64,000 nucleotides of DNA from Aphrocallistes beatrix (taxonomy: Eukaryota; Porifera; Hexactinellida; Sceptrulophora; Aphrocallistidae). Below the pieces are notes generated by a model. It did not search any database. It saw only the letters and a program-made list of their open reading frames with translations, and had not been told where the DNA came from. Below are positions 41,121 through 53,111 of this stretch, piece after piece. Location of the stretch: assembly GCA_963281255.1 (NCBI GenBank), contig OY725496.1, positions 744,001-808,000 of the forward strand, written 5' to 3'. Position numbers and translations under genes: made by a program. Within the stretch, counting starts at the first letter, position 1; the number at the start of each line of letters is the position of its first letter.

Positions 41121-42763
41121 AAACACTTTCAGCAAAACAAACTCACATAAGGAATGGGAACGTACTTCCAGCTTCCTGTGGCAAATACACATGTAAAAGG
41201 TTATGCAAGTGAGTCCATATTCCCAGATTTTAATTTTTTTTCTGACTCATCACATTATGTCATCAATTGAAATTAGTATAATATTGTAGAGTCTCCATAC
41301 TAAACTTTTCATCAACCATATGTCCACTCCGCTCACCTCCTTATTCATGAAATATTAGCTTTAGAATAATTTAGAAAATGATGACGCGACTTAATTTATA
41401 AAGGCTACTATGTATGTAATACTAAGTCAGAATGAAATGAAATCTGAATGGGGCTTAAATATAGTGAATAACCACTTTTAATATACGTAATTAAATTAGC
41501 AAATTCAAACTCAGTGGAAATACACAAGAAAACCCCTCACAGGCAGGTCTGATTGTGCATCCTACTTCATGCCACTCAAGCTATAATTTAACTAAATCGT
41601 GTGATGGCCAGTGACAAATCGTGAGATATGGAAATATATTATTACGAACAATGGTTCTAAATCGTGACACACGACGAGTTGAGAGGTCTGCTGAACTTTG
41701 GACTTTTTTGCTGACTCATCGTGACACTATAATGGTGTCGTTTGCATAATATTGTAGAGATATTCATACTAAACATTTAATCAAACATGTATTCACTTAT
41801 ATCTCATTTTATTCGCAAGAATTCAGTATGAAAAACGTGGATTTCGATTTTTTGTAGTGTCATCATAACGTCATCATTATGATGTAAGCATACTTTTGTG
41901 GAGAGATCCATAGTATTTCTTTGGTTTTAATTTGACACTGATATTCCAAATAGTTTTGGAGTTATAATCAAAAGATTAAAATCATAAAGTGACGATTTAA
42001 CCGTGACCTCCGTAATTAAGTAAGGACTAATTAAGCATGTAATTAGAACGGATGTGTAGACTTTTGCGTCAAAGTAAATAATTGTAAAAGAGGAACTTTA
42101 TTGCATCTCATGCTACGTGAAATATAACATACTACGTATATTATATTGAAGGATGTTCTAAAGGATCTTTGCACATTTTAAAACACATTTATAACTCTTT
42201 TCTATAGTATTATATTTGTACCATTAAAATTTGAAGATTTATAAGTAATTTTAATTAAATAACCTAATTAAATATTACTGACGATCTACTATACTAGAAT
42301 TTGATCTACTAATTTGGAGCATACTGGTGCTTCCACTATCTGGTATGTATTGCACCTGGAGTAGCTATTATCCATATTTTCACATCTTCTCTCAAAACAC
42401 AAATTGTCTGACCAATGGCAGTGTAAGGTCGTAAACACCATTAATTGAACATAGTTGTAATTAGATAGTGTTTGATAGACATTACAGAACACACATAATT
42501 AATGATAACAATTTAAACTTAAATATTATTAACTGAACACTAAAATAATTTTGTAGAGAAATCAATATTGCAGTCCAATAATTAGAGGAATGAAAAATGA
42601 GAGTGTTAATTAATAGAACGAAATACAGCGTGATATATTCAACCAAGTTTTTAAAGTGTTTTACTTTGAAACACAAGTCATTTCTTCTCCAATCGATTTC
42701 GTAGCTTAAGCGACAAAAAAAATATTTTGCAATGGAGTTAATGCTACTTATAAAACAAATTTA
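41121..42763. other. Gene-free stretch
   Basis: AT-rich, no supported gene. Two diverged copies of a segment with ATATTGTAGAG...CATACTAAAC lie near 41280 and 41750. A weak TCACGA-rich patch is at 41600-41700. Confidence 0.4.
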
Positions 42764-42945
42764 TAGTCGACTCCGCTTAATAGGGTCACTGTTTAATCGG
42801 GTCAACCGCTTAATTGGGCCACCTTCGGTAGGACCGGAATAGCTCTCACACAAACTATTAAAAATATTTTCAGTTAATAGGGTTCTCCGCTTAATCTTGG
42901 AAAGATGTCCTCTGACTGATGTGACCCTATTAAGCGGAGTTAACA
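42764..42945. mobile_element. Pogo/Tigger-like MITE
   Basis: A copy of the 25043-25230 element: TAGTCGACTCCGCTTAATAG on the left, CCTATTAAGCGGAGTTAACA on the right. TA flanks the left end; the right end has mutated. Confidence 0.7.
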
Positions 42946-43295
42946 GAATTACTTTTTGCATAGGAAAGAATATGCTCAAATCTGTCCGTTAGTGTACATA
43001 TTTGGAATAATTTAGAATAACTTTGGAGATCTAGTTTCTGTTGTAAAATTTGAATCAAAATCAAAGATTTGGTTTTATAAACATAAATTTACATTCGCTC
43101 AAAAATGTATTCATCTCGTTCAATAGTATTTTACACTCAGATATATATATGGCAAAGAGGCGCAGAAATGAAAAAGGTTCCCAACCTCGTATTATCGGTG
43201 GCAACATAACTCAAAAGGTATTCAGTATATTAAAAAAAAGATCTGAATGACTGTTTTTCGATTTTCGAAAAAGTACTTTTAAGGTAATTATTATA

Positions 43296-43774
43296 CACTA
43301 AGCGGACAAAAGTATTTCAACACTTGATTCTTTCGCATACAAATAATACTAAATCGGATTATTTCATGAAGGGCAATACGTTCAAATTCAAAGAGATACT
43401 AAAAATCTGATTTCAGATTCGAAATCTACACATTCGAATTAGTCATAGTTGAACATAACGAATAAATTACCAAACTCAATGAACAATCTTATCAGCCTGA
43501 GCCACCATAGGTAATTCATTGCCATCATGTATAGTGGTCAAAATGGATGTATGTGGCATAAGGTGGCACTGATTGATAATTACAAAAAGTTAGGAATGAA
43601 TGATTAATTAGAAAAATTAACGTGTGACTAATTTGAATGCGTATTATTCGAATCTGGAATCCGATTAGCTGTATCCCATACCGTTTAGAAGTAACCTTCT
43701 TCATGAATGGACCCATTTTAGTATTATTTGTATGGGAAAGAATCAAGTGTTGAAATACTTTTGTCCGCTTAGTG
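43296..43774. mobile_element. Tc1/mariner-type MITE with long inverted ends
   Basis: 479 bp. Ends CACTAAGCGGACAAAAGTAT and complement, with pairing continuing through TTTCAACACTTGATTCTTTC (about 40 bp). TA at 43294-43295 and 43775-43776. The core has GCCACC...GGTGGCAC. Same superfamily as 233-696 and 6479-6958. The high arm identity suggests it is younger. Confidence 0.85.
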
Positions 43775-43776
43775 TA

Positions 43777-44088
43777 CTTCGGAATCAAAAAAGGAGTTTG
43801 GGGTTGCTTTTGATTTGAAAGCGTGATAACTACCTTAAAAACTCCTAGGACTAATAATGATAGATTTGTGAAAATTTGTTTTTTTTTTTCCGAAAAAAGG
43901 TTGCCATAACGTTACCATCCCGTAATGAGTTGACATTTAAGTCAAGGCAGAATAATAGGTTTTCCAAAATCAGCTTTCTGTGACTGGCAGTTTCTTCAAT
44001 TAATTCTATAGATATCGACTTACGTATAAATAAGATCGAGTTTCAACAGTACAAATGTAACATGATCCCCAAACTGGATAAACTCTCA
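43777..44088. other. Intergenic DNA before NHL-H
   Basis: 43965-44050 is a fragment of inverted F1 (AAAATCAGCTTTCTGTGACT, GTTTCTTCAATTAATTCT). No gene. Confidence 0.45.
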
Positions 44089-44098
44089 ATATAAATAC
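44089..44098 (+). promoter_or_regulatory. TATA box of NHL-H
   Basis: AATATAAATAC, about 62-71 bp before the NHL-H start codon. Confidence 0.6.
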
Positions 44099-44159
44099 AC
44101 TTGTTCAACTTCAATAAATTTACAATACTATCATAATAGCAATCGTTCAAGTTGAATAG

Positions 44160-45074
44160 ATGGCCATAGCATTTCCTGACTTTACTCCTTCTTCACAGCC
44201 TGTAGTAGATCCAACGGAGGTATACATCAACACAATCTTCAATCACGTGGAAGCGCGTGGGGTCAGCGGTACGGCTCCTGGTGAGCTTTGGGGGCCTCGT
44301 GGTGTTGCTATTAACCCATCCAACAACCATATATTTGTGGCTGAGGGACGTCTATCTCCTAAGTTTGCAAGATTGTCCATATTTTCAGAGACAGGTGAAT
44401 ATTTAGAAAACTACAGCCACAAAGACATGGAATCATTATGGGGTATAGCCATAGACCAAAACAATGTATATGTAACCGACAGGATGGTCCACGCTGTGTT
44501 TCACTTGAAGCTAGAGACTGAACTCCGTATGGTAGCTAGGGTAGGGAGTAAAGGATCGGATATCGGGCAGTTTGATGAACCCCGACAACTCTGCATCTTT
44601 ACAAACGGAGACATCTACATAGCTGATAGAGATAACGACAGAATTCAGATCCTAGATAGCTGTCTACACCCTATGAGAGTGGTAACACATCCATCCTTGC
44701 ACAAACCCTATGACGTAAAAATTACGACAGATGAAATATACGTACTTAGTCCCGAAGATTCTCCATGTGTCCACGTATTTACTCTCTCCGGACTCAAGAT
44801 ACGCTCTCTAATCACACGTGGTGATGGAATGCCAGTGGATCTATCTCTATTCTTCTGTGTTGACGCTAAGAGCCTAATTTTTAGTGATTACTATGGTCAC
44901 CAAATTGAGTTCTTTTCAAATGATGGAGCTCTCATCCAAACATTGGGGAAATATGGACACAAAGTAGGGAAGTTTTCATATCCTCATGGATTAGCTTTCA
45001 CTTCAAGACTAAACTTAGTTATTGTGTCGTCATCAAATAAAAAGTATGGACTGCAAATATATTCTTCTCAATAA
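44160..45074 (+). CDS. NHL beta-propeller protein H
   Basis: 304 residues. A short N-terminal segment (MAIAFPDFTPSSQP) is followed by six NHL-type repeats: PRGVAINPSNNHIFVAEG, WGIAIDQNNVYVTDR, EPRQLCIFTNGDIYIADRDN, KPYDVKITTDEIYVL, LSLFFCVDAKSLIFSDYYG, YPHGLAFTSRLNLVIVS. The layout and the phrases SETGE, RVGSKGSDIGQFDEPRQL and LGKYGHKVGKFSYP match NHL-G closely, so the two are paralogues about 13 kb apart on opposite strands. The TATA box lies about 65 bp upstream. An AATAAA (45070-45075) overlaps the stop codon; a cleavage signal so early would leave almost no 3' UTR. No membrane or secretion signal, no catalytic domain. Likely functional; partner unknown. Confidence 0.88.
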   Translation: MAIAFPDFTPSSQPVVDPTEVYINTIFNHVEARGVSGTAPGELWGPRGVAINPSNNHIFVAEGRLSPKFARLSIFSETGEYLENYSHKDMESLWGIAIDQNNVYVTDRMVHAVFHLKLETELRMVARVGSKGSDIGQFDEPRQLCIFTNGDIYIADRDNDRIQILDSCLHPMRVVTHPSLHKPYDVKITTDEIYVLSPEDSPCVHVFTLSGLKIRSLITRGDGMPVDLSLFFCVDAKSLIFSDYYGHQIEFFSNDGALIQTLGKYGHKVGKFSYPHGLAFTSRLNLVIVSSSNKKYGLQIYSSQ

Positions 45075-45145
45075 ATTTTGTTTTTGTAATCAAAATTGTT
45101 GCTTTTCCGATTTACAGCCTAACGTTGATTTTATATGTGATAGAG

Positions 45146-45467
45146 CAGGGTTCTTAAACGGGGGGAAATTTCAGCATTTCTGGGGGGAAGTCTGTAGGAT
45201 CTAGGATGCTAAAATATTTCTCAGAAAAAGTACAGAGTGTACAGTGATACTGATAGTAGAATGTAAAATTTCAGGGATGAAAGAAACCCTCTTTTCAACC
45301 CCATAATTACGACCAAATTACTAATTACATACAATCTATTCTTCCAAGATTCCAATTCTTGATGAATAGAAAAGTTCAATATTTTGGGATGCGTAGAAAT
45401 ACAAGGGGGAAATCATAATTGGGTACCACGAAGGGGGAAATTGTGCAAATAAGGTTAAGAACCACTG
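45146..45467. mobile_element. hAT-type MITE with 8-bp duplication
   Basis: A perfect TGATAGAG duplication lies at 45138-45145 and 45468-45475. Ends CAGGGTTCTTAAACGGGGG and AAGGTTAAGAACCACTG are inverted. 322 bp, non-coding. It sits just 63 bp after the NHL-H stop codon. Confidence 0.85.
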
Positions 45468-45475
45468 TGATAGAG

Positions 45476-45794
45476 AGTGCAGCAGTGATCGACAAATCTG
45501 GTGACTAATTAAGCCACCAGAAAAAGTAAAATGGTCGTTGAAGATAGCCACCACCATCTTTTGATTTTATCGAGCACTGATGTGCAGCGATATAGCTCAC
45601 GTAATGATACCGTCATAATCCAATAAGGACATCATCGATAATTTATCAATAGATATCAACATGACTCACTGCAAGCCATTCTTCTAAATTTCACCCACAA
45701 ATTCCCCAATATGGACATTAATGCAAAAATTCATTTATGCTCCATATGGGTCTTACCATGAAAAAATAGCAGATATAATCAATATACTTTATTA
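45476..45794. other. Gene-free spacer
   Basis: No gene or recognised repeat. Confidence 0.35.
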
Positions 45795-46447
45795 CAAGCG
45801 CGCTTCGCTTGCTTGAGCTGCATGGCTGGTGGACACTTTGTGTCCACCAGAGGCGCCCTTTGGGCGCCTAGGCTGACATTAATTAATTATATGTTAGATA
45901 ACATCTCTAAATATGTCTGTCGATATCACTCTAAAAATCACAAAACTTGTCAATTATTAAATATTTGATGCATAATGATGGCGTCATAACAGAGTGACGA
46001 GTCATCATTTTTTGGTGATAGTTATGTCATATTTGAGATACAGTCGGCTCCGCTTAATGGGCTCACTTTTGGCAAGACCGAAATAGCTCTCACACATAGA
46101 AGCAAATATAAAATATTTTCTGTTAATTAATAGGCTTCTCCGCTTAATCTTGGCAAAATGTCCTCTTACCGATGTGACCTTATTAAGCAGAGTCGATTGT
46201 ATATTAATGTACATATTCTATTAAAATTTCAGCCTTCTATCAACATACTATTAACATAAAATGGCTGAGTTATAGTCGAAAAACTGAAATTTCTAATTAT
46301 AAAAGAGGTGGCAATGACGCAATAATTCCATGATGAGTCGGCATTTTTTTCTGAGGTCAAGACTTAGCGGAGCCATAGCCAAAAGACATCCACATTCCAA
46401 AAATCAGCTTTCTGTGCCTGGCAGTTTCTTCAATCAATTCGTTATAC
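45795..46447 (-). mobile_element. F1 repeat, inverted, with inserted pogo-like MITE
   Basis: Begins with the terminal ACAAGCGCGCTTCGCTTGCT and hairpin GGTGGACACTTTGTGTCCACC, and ends TTTCTTCAATCAATTCGTTA. A pogo-like MITE at 46041-46199 (CAGTCGGCTCCGCTTAAT ... AAGCAGAGTCGATTG, TA on both sides) interrupts it. Confidence 0.7.
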
Positions 46448-47212
46448 TCTAACAATCTCAGAGTCATCGATTCTGCAATTGTGTTATTTTAGCTAGTTCA
46501 TTGAATATGACCAATTTAAATGCTAGAAAGTCACCAATAATGTTTCAAGGACTTAATGGCTTTGCCCTAATTAATAGCAGATATCGTGGTTAATTCAAAC
46601 ACTTGAGTGTTTACAATATTTTAGATGCTCGTGCAACTTCTTAAATAACTGTATCTATTATGACTTTCTACATTGTTAATTACCATGTACAAAGTTAGAA
46701 AGTTAAGCAATGATCTTAAGTCATTAAAAAGGTGAAAGTTCACAAAATACACATAATAATCATGAAATTAATTAATAAGGAGACTACGTGCTCAACTTGC
46801 ATCTAGTACTTACTTGGTCTTCTGTATGTCAATTGTACTGGGAAGGAGGTGACCCTGCATTTGTGTAGAACATATCTTTTTACTGGACTTTATCATCAAA
46901 TTGCATAATTGTTCATGATATTGAATTGTTGAATGTTTGGAATGGTTTCTTCTTGCGGCGACAAAGATAGCTCGATTGCAGCTTAGATTGAGAACGAGAA
47001 TATTTAAGAGAAGATTCAAAGATAAAATTCATGAGCTCATACCTCAGTTGAGGTATATCAAAGGGTATATACTACCTCGAAACGATTCAGGAGAGTAATC
47101 GAATATGTCTCTTGACCGAAGAGTCATCTTTGTCAATTATTTGATGGTAGAAATGCGTTCAAGATTTGGAGTGTATACATCGTGCACAGTTTTAGTATAG
47201 TTCAACAATATA
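46448..47212. other. Gene-free stretch
   Basis: AT-rich, with no supported gene. A minus-strand frame at 46810-47019 has no features of a real protein. Confidence 0.35.
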
Positions 47213-48420
47213 GGGTGGCTCATAAGTTCTGTGATAAGCTTCATTAGGTATAAAATGTCTTTACTCAAACAATCTTAGTTATTGTGGTCTTTAGAGATTG
47301 TAATTCGAATATTTTCAATGATTTTGTCTAAGAACTGGAACTGTGTTTTGTATGGCGATTTTCACGGAGAAAATGTGTCCTAGACTCGCAGCGAAAAACG
47401 CGAATCAAGGCCCCCTGCTTTTCAAATTTTCTTTCTAGAGTCTTCAAATTCTAGGAAAAATTGGCTCTCACATATTCCTCGAACACTCTAAATTTGTAGA
47501 AATATATTTTGTTTATATCAGTACATATTGAGAACCATTTGGATCAGATTTTTGGCGATGTAAAAAAAGTGCAATTTTGGGTGATTTTGCAAAATGCACT
47601 CTAATTTGATCTCGTGAAGTAATAACTTTCTCTCGTTTCTGTTAATGAATTCAATGAATTTATGAAATATTTCCATGATGAGTCGACATTTTAGTCTGAG
47701 TTCAGAACTATATATAGTCGACTCATCATGGGATTATGACGTCATTGTCACCCATTTTAATTATTAGAAATTTCAGTTTTCGACTAATTCAGCCATTTTA
47801 GGTGATAGAAGGCTGAAATTTTAGTTGAATGTTAGACGTCATCATTACGCATCAAAAATTGACAAATTTGGAAAATTTTCGAGCGATAACGAATAGTTAT
47901 CAATGTATGATTTCATAGGAAATCAAATAGCGACGGGTTAATTGGAAGGTTTTAAAAACTTCTAATGGATTGTTGTTACATTCCAGCTTTGCTATGTAAA
48001 CGTATTTTTACAATTTTAACCTATATCTTGAAAACCGTTATGGCTAGACATTCAAATTGGAATGTATTTGATATGTAATATGCTACTTTCATTTGTTCAT
48101 AATACATTTTGTGACATTAAAGCCTAAGGTTTTCGAGATATGGTGCAATATATTTTATGAATCATATTTGATAAATTGCACCATATCTCAAAAACTTTAA
48201 GATTTAATGTTACAAAATGTATTAGAAACTAATAGAAAGTTTCCTATAGTCTATCAAATATATTCAAATTTTAATGATGATAGCGATTTTCATGATATAG
48301 CTATGCTTCAAATGCTAAAATATGTTTCCATTACAATGCTGGAATGTCCCCAACTTGATTTTCTATGATATCTAGAATTTAGATATTTCTTGATTTATAA
48401 CATGTTTACTTCCCATCCAT
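47213..48420. repeat. Cluster of decayed elements
   Basis: 47213-47600: mariner-like fragment (TAGGGTGGCTCATAAGTTCT) related to 22550 and 58564. 47660-47900: two F1 pieces meeting head to head (ATGATGAGTCGACATTTT then GTCGACTCATCATGGGATTA). 47927-48400: a diverged, symmetric copy of the 1-kb hairpin family centred near 48150 (TTACATTCCAGCTTTGCTAT). Confidence 0.5.
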
Positions 48421-48918
48421 CTAATCGCTTGCTAAAGCTGCACAATGGCTATACCCTGGATGTAACCTAGTAATCTCTCGGAAAACGATGTATTCTGAAA
48501 CTATGATAAATTTTAAAATGCTCAAAATAGTGTCCTTTACTTCATCAATTGTTCTCTAGCTCGTTCGCTTAATTTATATAGGTACCGTATAATATACCCT
48601 ATATACCGAATAGTAACCGCGCGGTCCTCGAATAATCGCTTCTAGAGGGCGATTTTTGTTGTTGCTGCCCATTAGAACAAAGTTTTTGCTGTAAATTCTT
48701 CCTTCCTACCCTTTATTCATTATTTCGTGAGCTATTTTAATAAAATTATTCAATAAATTCTATAAACTATATTACAATAATGGAAATTATTATACGCTAG
48801 TCAAAAGCTCAAAATCCCTGGAGCATAAGTCATTTCCCTGGAGAGTTGGTAAGTATGTAGTAACATCACAGTTCTAAAATTAGATAATACTGTAAAAGAA
48901 AACAACTAAACAAACATT
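48421..48918. other. Gene-free stretch
   Basis: No supported gene or placed repeat. Downstream flank of NHL-F on the minus strand. Confidence 0.35.
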
Positions 48919-49636
48919 TTAGAACAATTGTAAAGAATAATTAGGATGATCAGATAATACAAACAAAATGCCAGAATTAGAAATGGCAACACCACATGGA
49001 AATATGAATTCTCCTTTCCCCTCCCTTCCAATAGTGTGGAGGAGCTCCCCGGAGTTTGAGAGTATTTTGATGGCATTGTGTCCCCAGTCACTAACGAGGA
49101 TATTCTGCTCACAGTCCAGACAGAAGAAATAAGGATACCATACCAAACATCCCATTCCCTGAGACACGCAGGAGGTAAGCAGGTCTCCACTTCTGGAGAA
49201 GAATACAGTTGGGACTCCTGTCTAGTACCACCACTTTATCTGTCGTTAGTTTCACGTCTTGCGGTTTAGATAGTGATCTTTGTCCGACTGAGTGTTTGTA
49301 GTGTAGGAGGTTAGAGAACACGGATACTCTGTCGTTCGATTCGTCAGCTACAAACACGTCTCCATTCAAGCCCACACTTAATCCTCGTGGATAATGCAGC
49401 TGTCCTTCATTACTCCCTTCGCCACCAGCTCTGTTGAGTAGTTGGTGGCTGTTCTTACAGAACTGGAATAGCGTGTGATATAAATAATATGTAACAAAGA
49501 TGTGATTATGAGTGACTGATATTCCCCAAGGACCGGATAGTACTTCCTCTCCAAAATGAGATAGGAACTCTCCTTGGAAGGACAGGACCAGAACACGACT
49601 GTTCCTATAATCCGCCATATGTATGGGGAATTCCAT
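48919..49636 (-). pseudogene. NHL protein F, frameshifted fragment
   Basis: Minus strand. The reading starts at MADYRNSRVLVLSFQGEFLS and continues FGEEVLSGPWGISVTH, HYPRGLSVGLNGDVFVADES and VKLTTDKVVVLDRSPNCI. The frame then changes at about 49205 to FSRSGDLLTSCVSQGMGCLV, CEQNILVSDWGHNAIKIL and a clean end SDHPNYSLQLF. The N-terminal part found in NHL-E (linker) is missing: homology stops at the start of the propeller, where unrelated sequence begins at about 49637. It is a broken, 5'-truncated paralogue of NHL-E that shares its PNCI frameshift. Confidence 0.78.
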
Positions 49637-50453
49637 GTCAAAAAACCAAAAATTTCACCACCATCAACCGATTGATCTGAAATTTGCTGTGTGACAGGGC
49701 ACGTATATGTCTTTACTTTTGTGAAAATTTCAGATCAATCGGTCATGTGGTTTTTGAGTTATGACGTCACAAATTTTTGAATTTTTGCTGTTTTGACCAA
49801 TGATTTTCACAATGGTAAAATCCCATCCCATTTTAAACTCGAATAACTCGAAAAATATTCATCAAATTCTTTCATAAATTGCAATACTTATGTTTTTACA
49901 TATGGAGAAAACGAAAAACTTGAGTAAATTAAGTTTTGAGTTCCTTTTCTTTGTGAAAACTGGAACTGAAACCAACTCCCGAAGCAAACCGGAACTATGA
50001 CGTAACAAAAATGTATATTTTTGAAACTGTTTTATTTTTGGGTATTTTACTGTTTATATTCATAATTCATTGTATAAAAAAATTCATTTGGTTTCCATAT
50101 GTTCTCTTTGAGTTATTCACATTTTTGTACCTGTAAACGCTTTCTATATATAATTCAAAATTTTATGCCTTTTGTAAAATATAAAATTGACCTGACAACT
50201 CTCAATTCTACCATTTTGAAGATGCTTTTTTGTCTTCCTCTATAATATCACTAATTCTTACAACATTCTGCAATTGATATGTGCACTGGGAATTATAAGT
50301 ATGTTGTATATTTGACCGCAGACAGACTAAACATAAACAGTGCAATGTTGTTGTTGCCATGTACGTAATAGGAATGCAATAAATGTCACCAATGAGTTGA
50401 AAAGTTAATTTAGAGGGCTAATATTTGCTAAACAATCCGATATTTAGTCCGAA
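49637..50453. other. Gene-free stretch
   Basis: No gene. Near 49640-49745, AAATTTCACC...GATTGATCTGAAATTTGC and TTTCAGATCAATCGG form a small inverted repeat. The rest is unplaced. Confidence 0.4.
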
Positions 50454-50944
50454 CATAGTACTCTGTATATAAGGCCACCCATCTAAATCTCAAAAATGGA
50501 CCAGGGATGCGGTCGAAGATGGTTGATCAAATACATGATCTGCCAAAAATCATGAACGACGCAGAATAGAGCTTCGAAATGTATTACCAGCATATATAAA
50601 TATGACGCCAGAGTATCCATATCCGTTGTTAAAATTTCGATTAGTCATCATATGATTGCACAATAGGTTATATTTGGGACACATTTAGTGAATTTCAGAG
50701 GTTGTTTAAGGGCACTTCTAAATTTGTTTTAGTATAGTTTCTTTGTATAGAACTGAGCTGTGAATGGGTTGATGCGAAAGTGAATATTTTTCATGGAATG
50801 TTGCTATATTCCAGCGTTGCTATGAAAACGCATTTTGATCAGTTGAGGTCATATCTTGAAAACCGCAATAACTATGCATTCAAATTTGATCTTATTTGAT
50901 AGCCAATAGACTATTTCCTATAAAGCCATAACATAATTTACACG
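50454..50944. mobile_element. Left half of a 1-kb hairpin transposon, cut by the gap
   Basis: CATAGTACTCTGTATATAAG starts it, then GACCAGGGATGCGGTC, CCGTTGTTAAAATTTCGATT and TTCCAGCGTTGCTATG follow in the same order as 39731-40260. The sequence stops at the N run, so the second arm is unseen. Collapse of a hairpin during assembly may be why the gap is here. Confidence 0.65.
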
Positions 50945-51144
50945 NNNNNNNNNNNNNNNNNNNNNNNNNNNNNNNNNNNNNNNNNNNNNNNNNNNNNNNN
51001 NNNNNNNNNNNNNNNNNNNNNNNNNNNNNNNNNNNNNNNNNNNNNNNNNNNNNNNNNNNNNNNNNNNNNNNNNNNNNNNNNNNNNNNNNNNNNNNNNNNN
51101 NNNNNNNNNNNNNNNNNNNNNNNNNNNNNNNNNNNNNNNNNNNN
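50945..51144. other. Assembly gap (200 N)
   Basis: Exactly 200 N, a customary scaffold gap size, so its true length is unknown. It lies between a hairpin element and the middle of an Hsp70 gene. Confidence 0.95.
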
Positions 51145-52018
51145 GCTAGTGTAGAAGTCGATCCCTTCGAAAAGTGAGTGAATCTCGATATTGGCTTGAA
51201 TAATGTGAGAGAGAGTGCGCTTGGAGCGTTCGCACGCCGTCTTAAGGCGACGTAAAGAGCGCTTGTTGGTGGAGAGGTCCTTCTTGTTCTTGCGCTTAAA
51301 CTCACCAACGAAATGGTTCACCATTCGATGAGTCCTCTCCGCCCAAGTGGGGGTCACCAGCTGTGCTCTTCACTTCGAAGATTCCCTCATCGATTGCGAG
51401 AACTGAGACACCAAAGGTACCACCGCCCAGGTCGAAGATGAGTACGTTTCTCTCTCCACCTGTCTTTTTGTACAGTCCATAGGCAATAGCAGCCGCAGTC
51501 GGTTCGTTGATAATCCTAAGCACGTTCAGTCCAGAGATAATCCCGGCATCTTTCGTTGCTTGTCGCTGCGCATCGTTGAAGCAGGCGGGCACTGTCACAA
51601 TAGCGTCTGAGACCGTCTTGCCGAGGTAGGCCTCCGCTATCTCCTTCATCTTCCGCAGGAACATGCTGGAGATCTCTTCAGCGTAGAAGTTCCTCTTCTC
51701 GCCCTTGTACTCTACTTGGATCTTGGGTCGGCCCGCATCGTTGATGATAGTGAAGGGCCAGTATATCATGTCAGAATGGACGATGGGGTCATCGTAGCGA
51801 CGACCGATCAGGCGCTTCGCATCGAACACAGTGTTTGAAGGGTTCATGGCGACCTGGTTCTTGGCTGAGTCTCCAATCAGTCGCTCTATGTCGCTGAAGG
51901 CTACGTAGCTGGGGGTGGTGCGGTTTCCGTATTCGTTTGCGATAATTTCCACCTTCCCATGTTGGAATATTCCCACGCAAGAGTAGGTTGTACCGAGATC
52001 AATACCGACTGCTGTCAT
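51145..52018 (-). pseudogene. Hsp70, N-terminal part, frameshifted and cut by gap
   Basis: Minus strand. Start at [18 protein letters not shown] (a longer frame begins 17 codons upstream, but this is the family start). The nucleotide-binding domain follows: [56 protein letters not shown] and [13 protein letters not shown]. In the last motif the conserved catalytic Asp of GGGTFD is Gly. About 230 residues in, near 51330, 5 bp are missing after HLGGED and the frame shifts. It then continues [18 protein letters not shown] and [11 protein letters not shown] up to the gap. The shift plus the lost Asp argue for a pseudogene; a sequencing error beside the gap could explain the shift but not the Asp. 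G+C is higher than in the surroundings. Hsp70 is the ATP-driven cytosolic chaperone. Confidence 0.82.
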
Positions 52019-52204
52019 ATTTGTAATCGCAGAAATGTCGAGTTGTGTTTGAATCAGAATTAGGTTCAAGTTTGAATTTGTTGGTTATAATGATTATGAA
52101 AATCCTAGCGATATATGCGTATACTTTACAGAAGTACATAGTAGTGTACTGTATTTCTAGAACAATTATTATGCGAGTTCATTCAACAACCAGAAATCTA
52201 TAAA

Positions 52205-52282
52205 GTTCTTTCCTTAGAAGAAAGTTCTTGGATTACATTGTGACATCATATTGTCTAATTCAGTGCTAGAACATTCTAGAAC
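52205..52282 (-). promoter_or_regulatory. Heat-shock elements upstream of Hsp70
   Basis: 52269-52281 reads GAACATTCTAGAA, a perfect three-unit heat-shock element (GAAnnTTCnnGAA). 52220-52232 reads GAAAGTTCTTGGA, an imperfect second one, with further TTC/GAA units at 52206-52219. They lie about 190-265 bp upstream of the start codon, as expected for an inducible Hsp70 promoter. No clear TATA box was found between. Confidence 0.65.
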
Positions 52283-52544
52283 TTACCCATTTAGGCTATC
52301 TGTTACAGTCCAAACGCATGGTTAATGTTAACCCGTTCAGACTGGTGTACACGCTTCTCCAACTTATTTGGTGTACCTTTATATAACGTTTACACTGTTA
52401 ACGCGAGATCGATATTTATAAATATGGTAGCTAATTAGAAAAATGACTCAAATTGTCGAATATGGCGGTAGTACCGTATGAATTACTTATTAAAAAATTT
52501 ATTAGCTAAATACTTGAATTCGTAACATTAAAATTCGGACATAC

Positions 52545-53111
52545 GATTTGTTATATCAATGGATAGTAATGGGCATGATTGATAATTCCAAATGTACAAT
52601 TTGTACATTTGGAATTATCATTCATCCGAATTAGTCATCATAGACATCATACTATTGTGCAAAAGCTATGTTTAAGGCAAATTTTGCTGATTTTCAGACC
52701 TGTTTCAAGCACACTTTTAAGCTTTATTAGCAATGATTTTCGCACAGAACCAAGTTCAGGACCAGTTAATACGAAAATTTATGGATTTTTATAGCAACGC
52801 TGGAATGTACTAACATTCCATCGAAAATTTTCATATTAACTGGTCCTGAACTTGCTACTGTACGAAAGTAATTTGCTAATAATGCTTAAAAGTGTGCTTA
52901 AAATAGGTCAGAAAATCAGCAGAATTTGTCTTGTCGCAATAGTATGATGACCAACCATAATTTTGACAACGGATATGGGCACTATGCTATCATTTAATAT
53001 ATTCTTCAGACCTATAATGCCTATTTTTTGATATTTACTTTAATATTGATTAGCGCTATCGACTTTATCTCTGGTACTGGTGCAAATCGATCAGTGAAAT
53101 GCCCTTGTATT
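52545..53111. mobile_element. Shorter member of the 1-kb hairpin family
   Basis: Inverted arms around about 52790 (AACCAAGTTCAGGACCAGTT / AACTGGTCCTGAACTTG). The right end CTTAAGAAGGCTATG-like (53097-53111) agrees with the CTATG terminus. The left end is replaced or decayed. At 52580-52620 a perfect palindrome with 20-bp arms (TGATAATTCCAAATGTACAA) lies inside. Confidence 0.55.

Noticed and set aside
52268-52282. Possibility that GAACATTCTAGAA is a transposon palindrome
   Set aside because: Exact GAAnnTTCnnGAA spacing, a second weaker element nearby and the position upstream of Hsp70 make a heat-shock element more likely.
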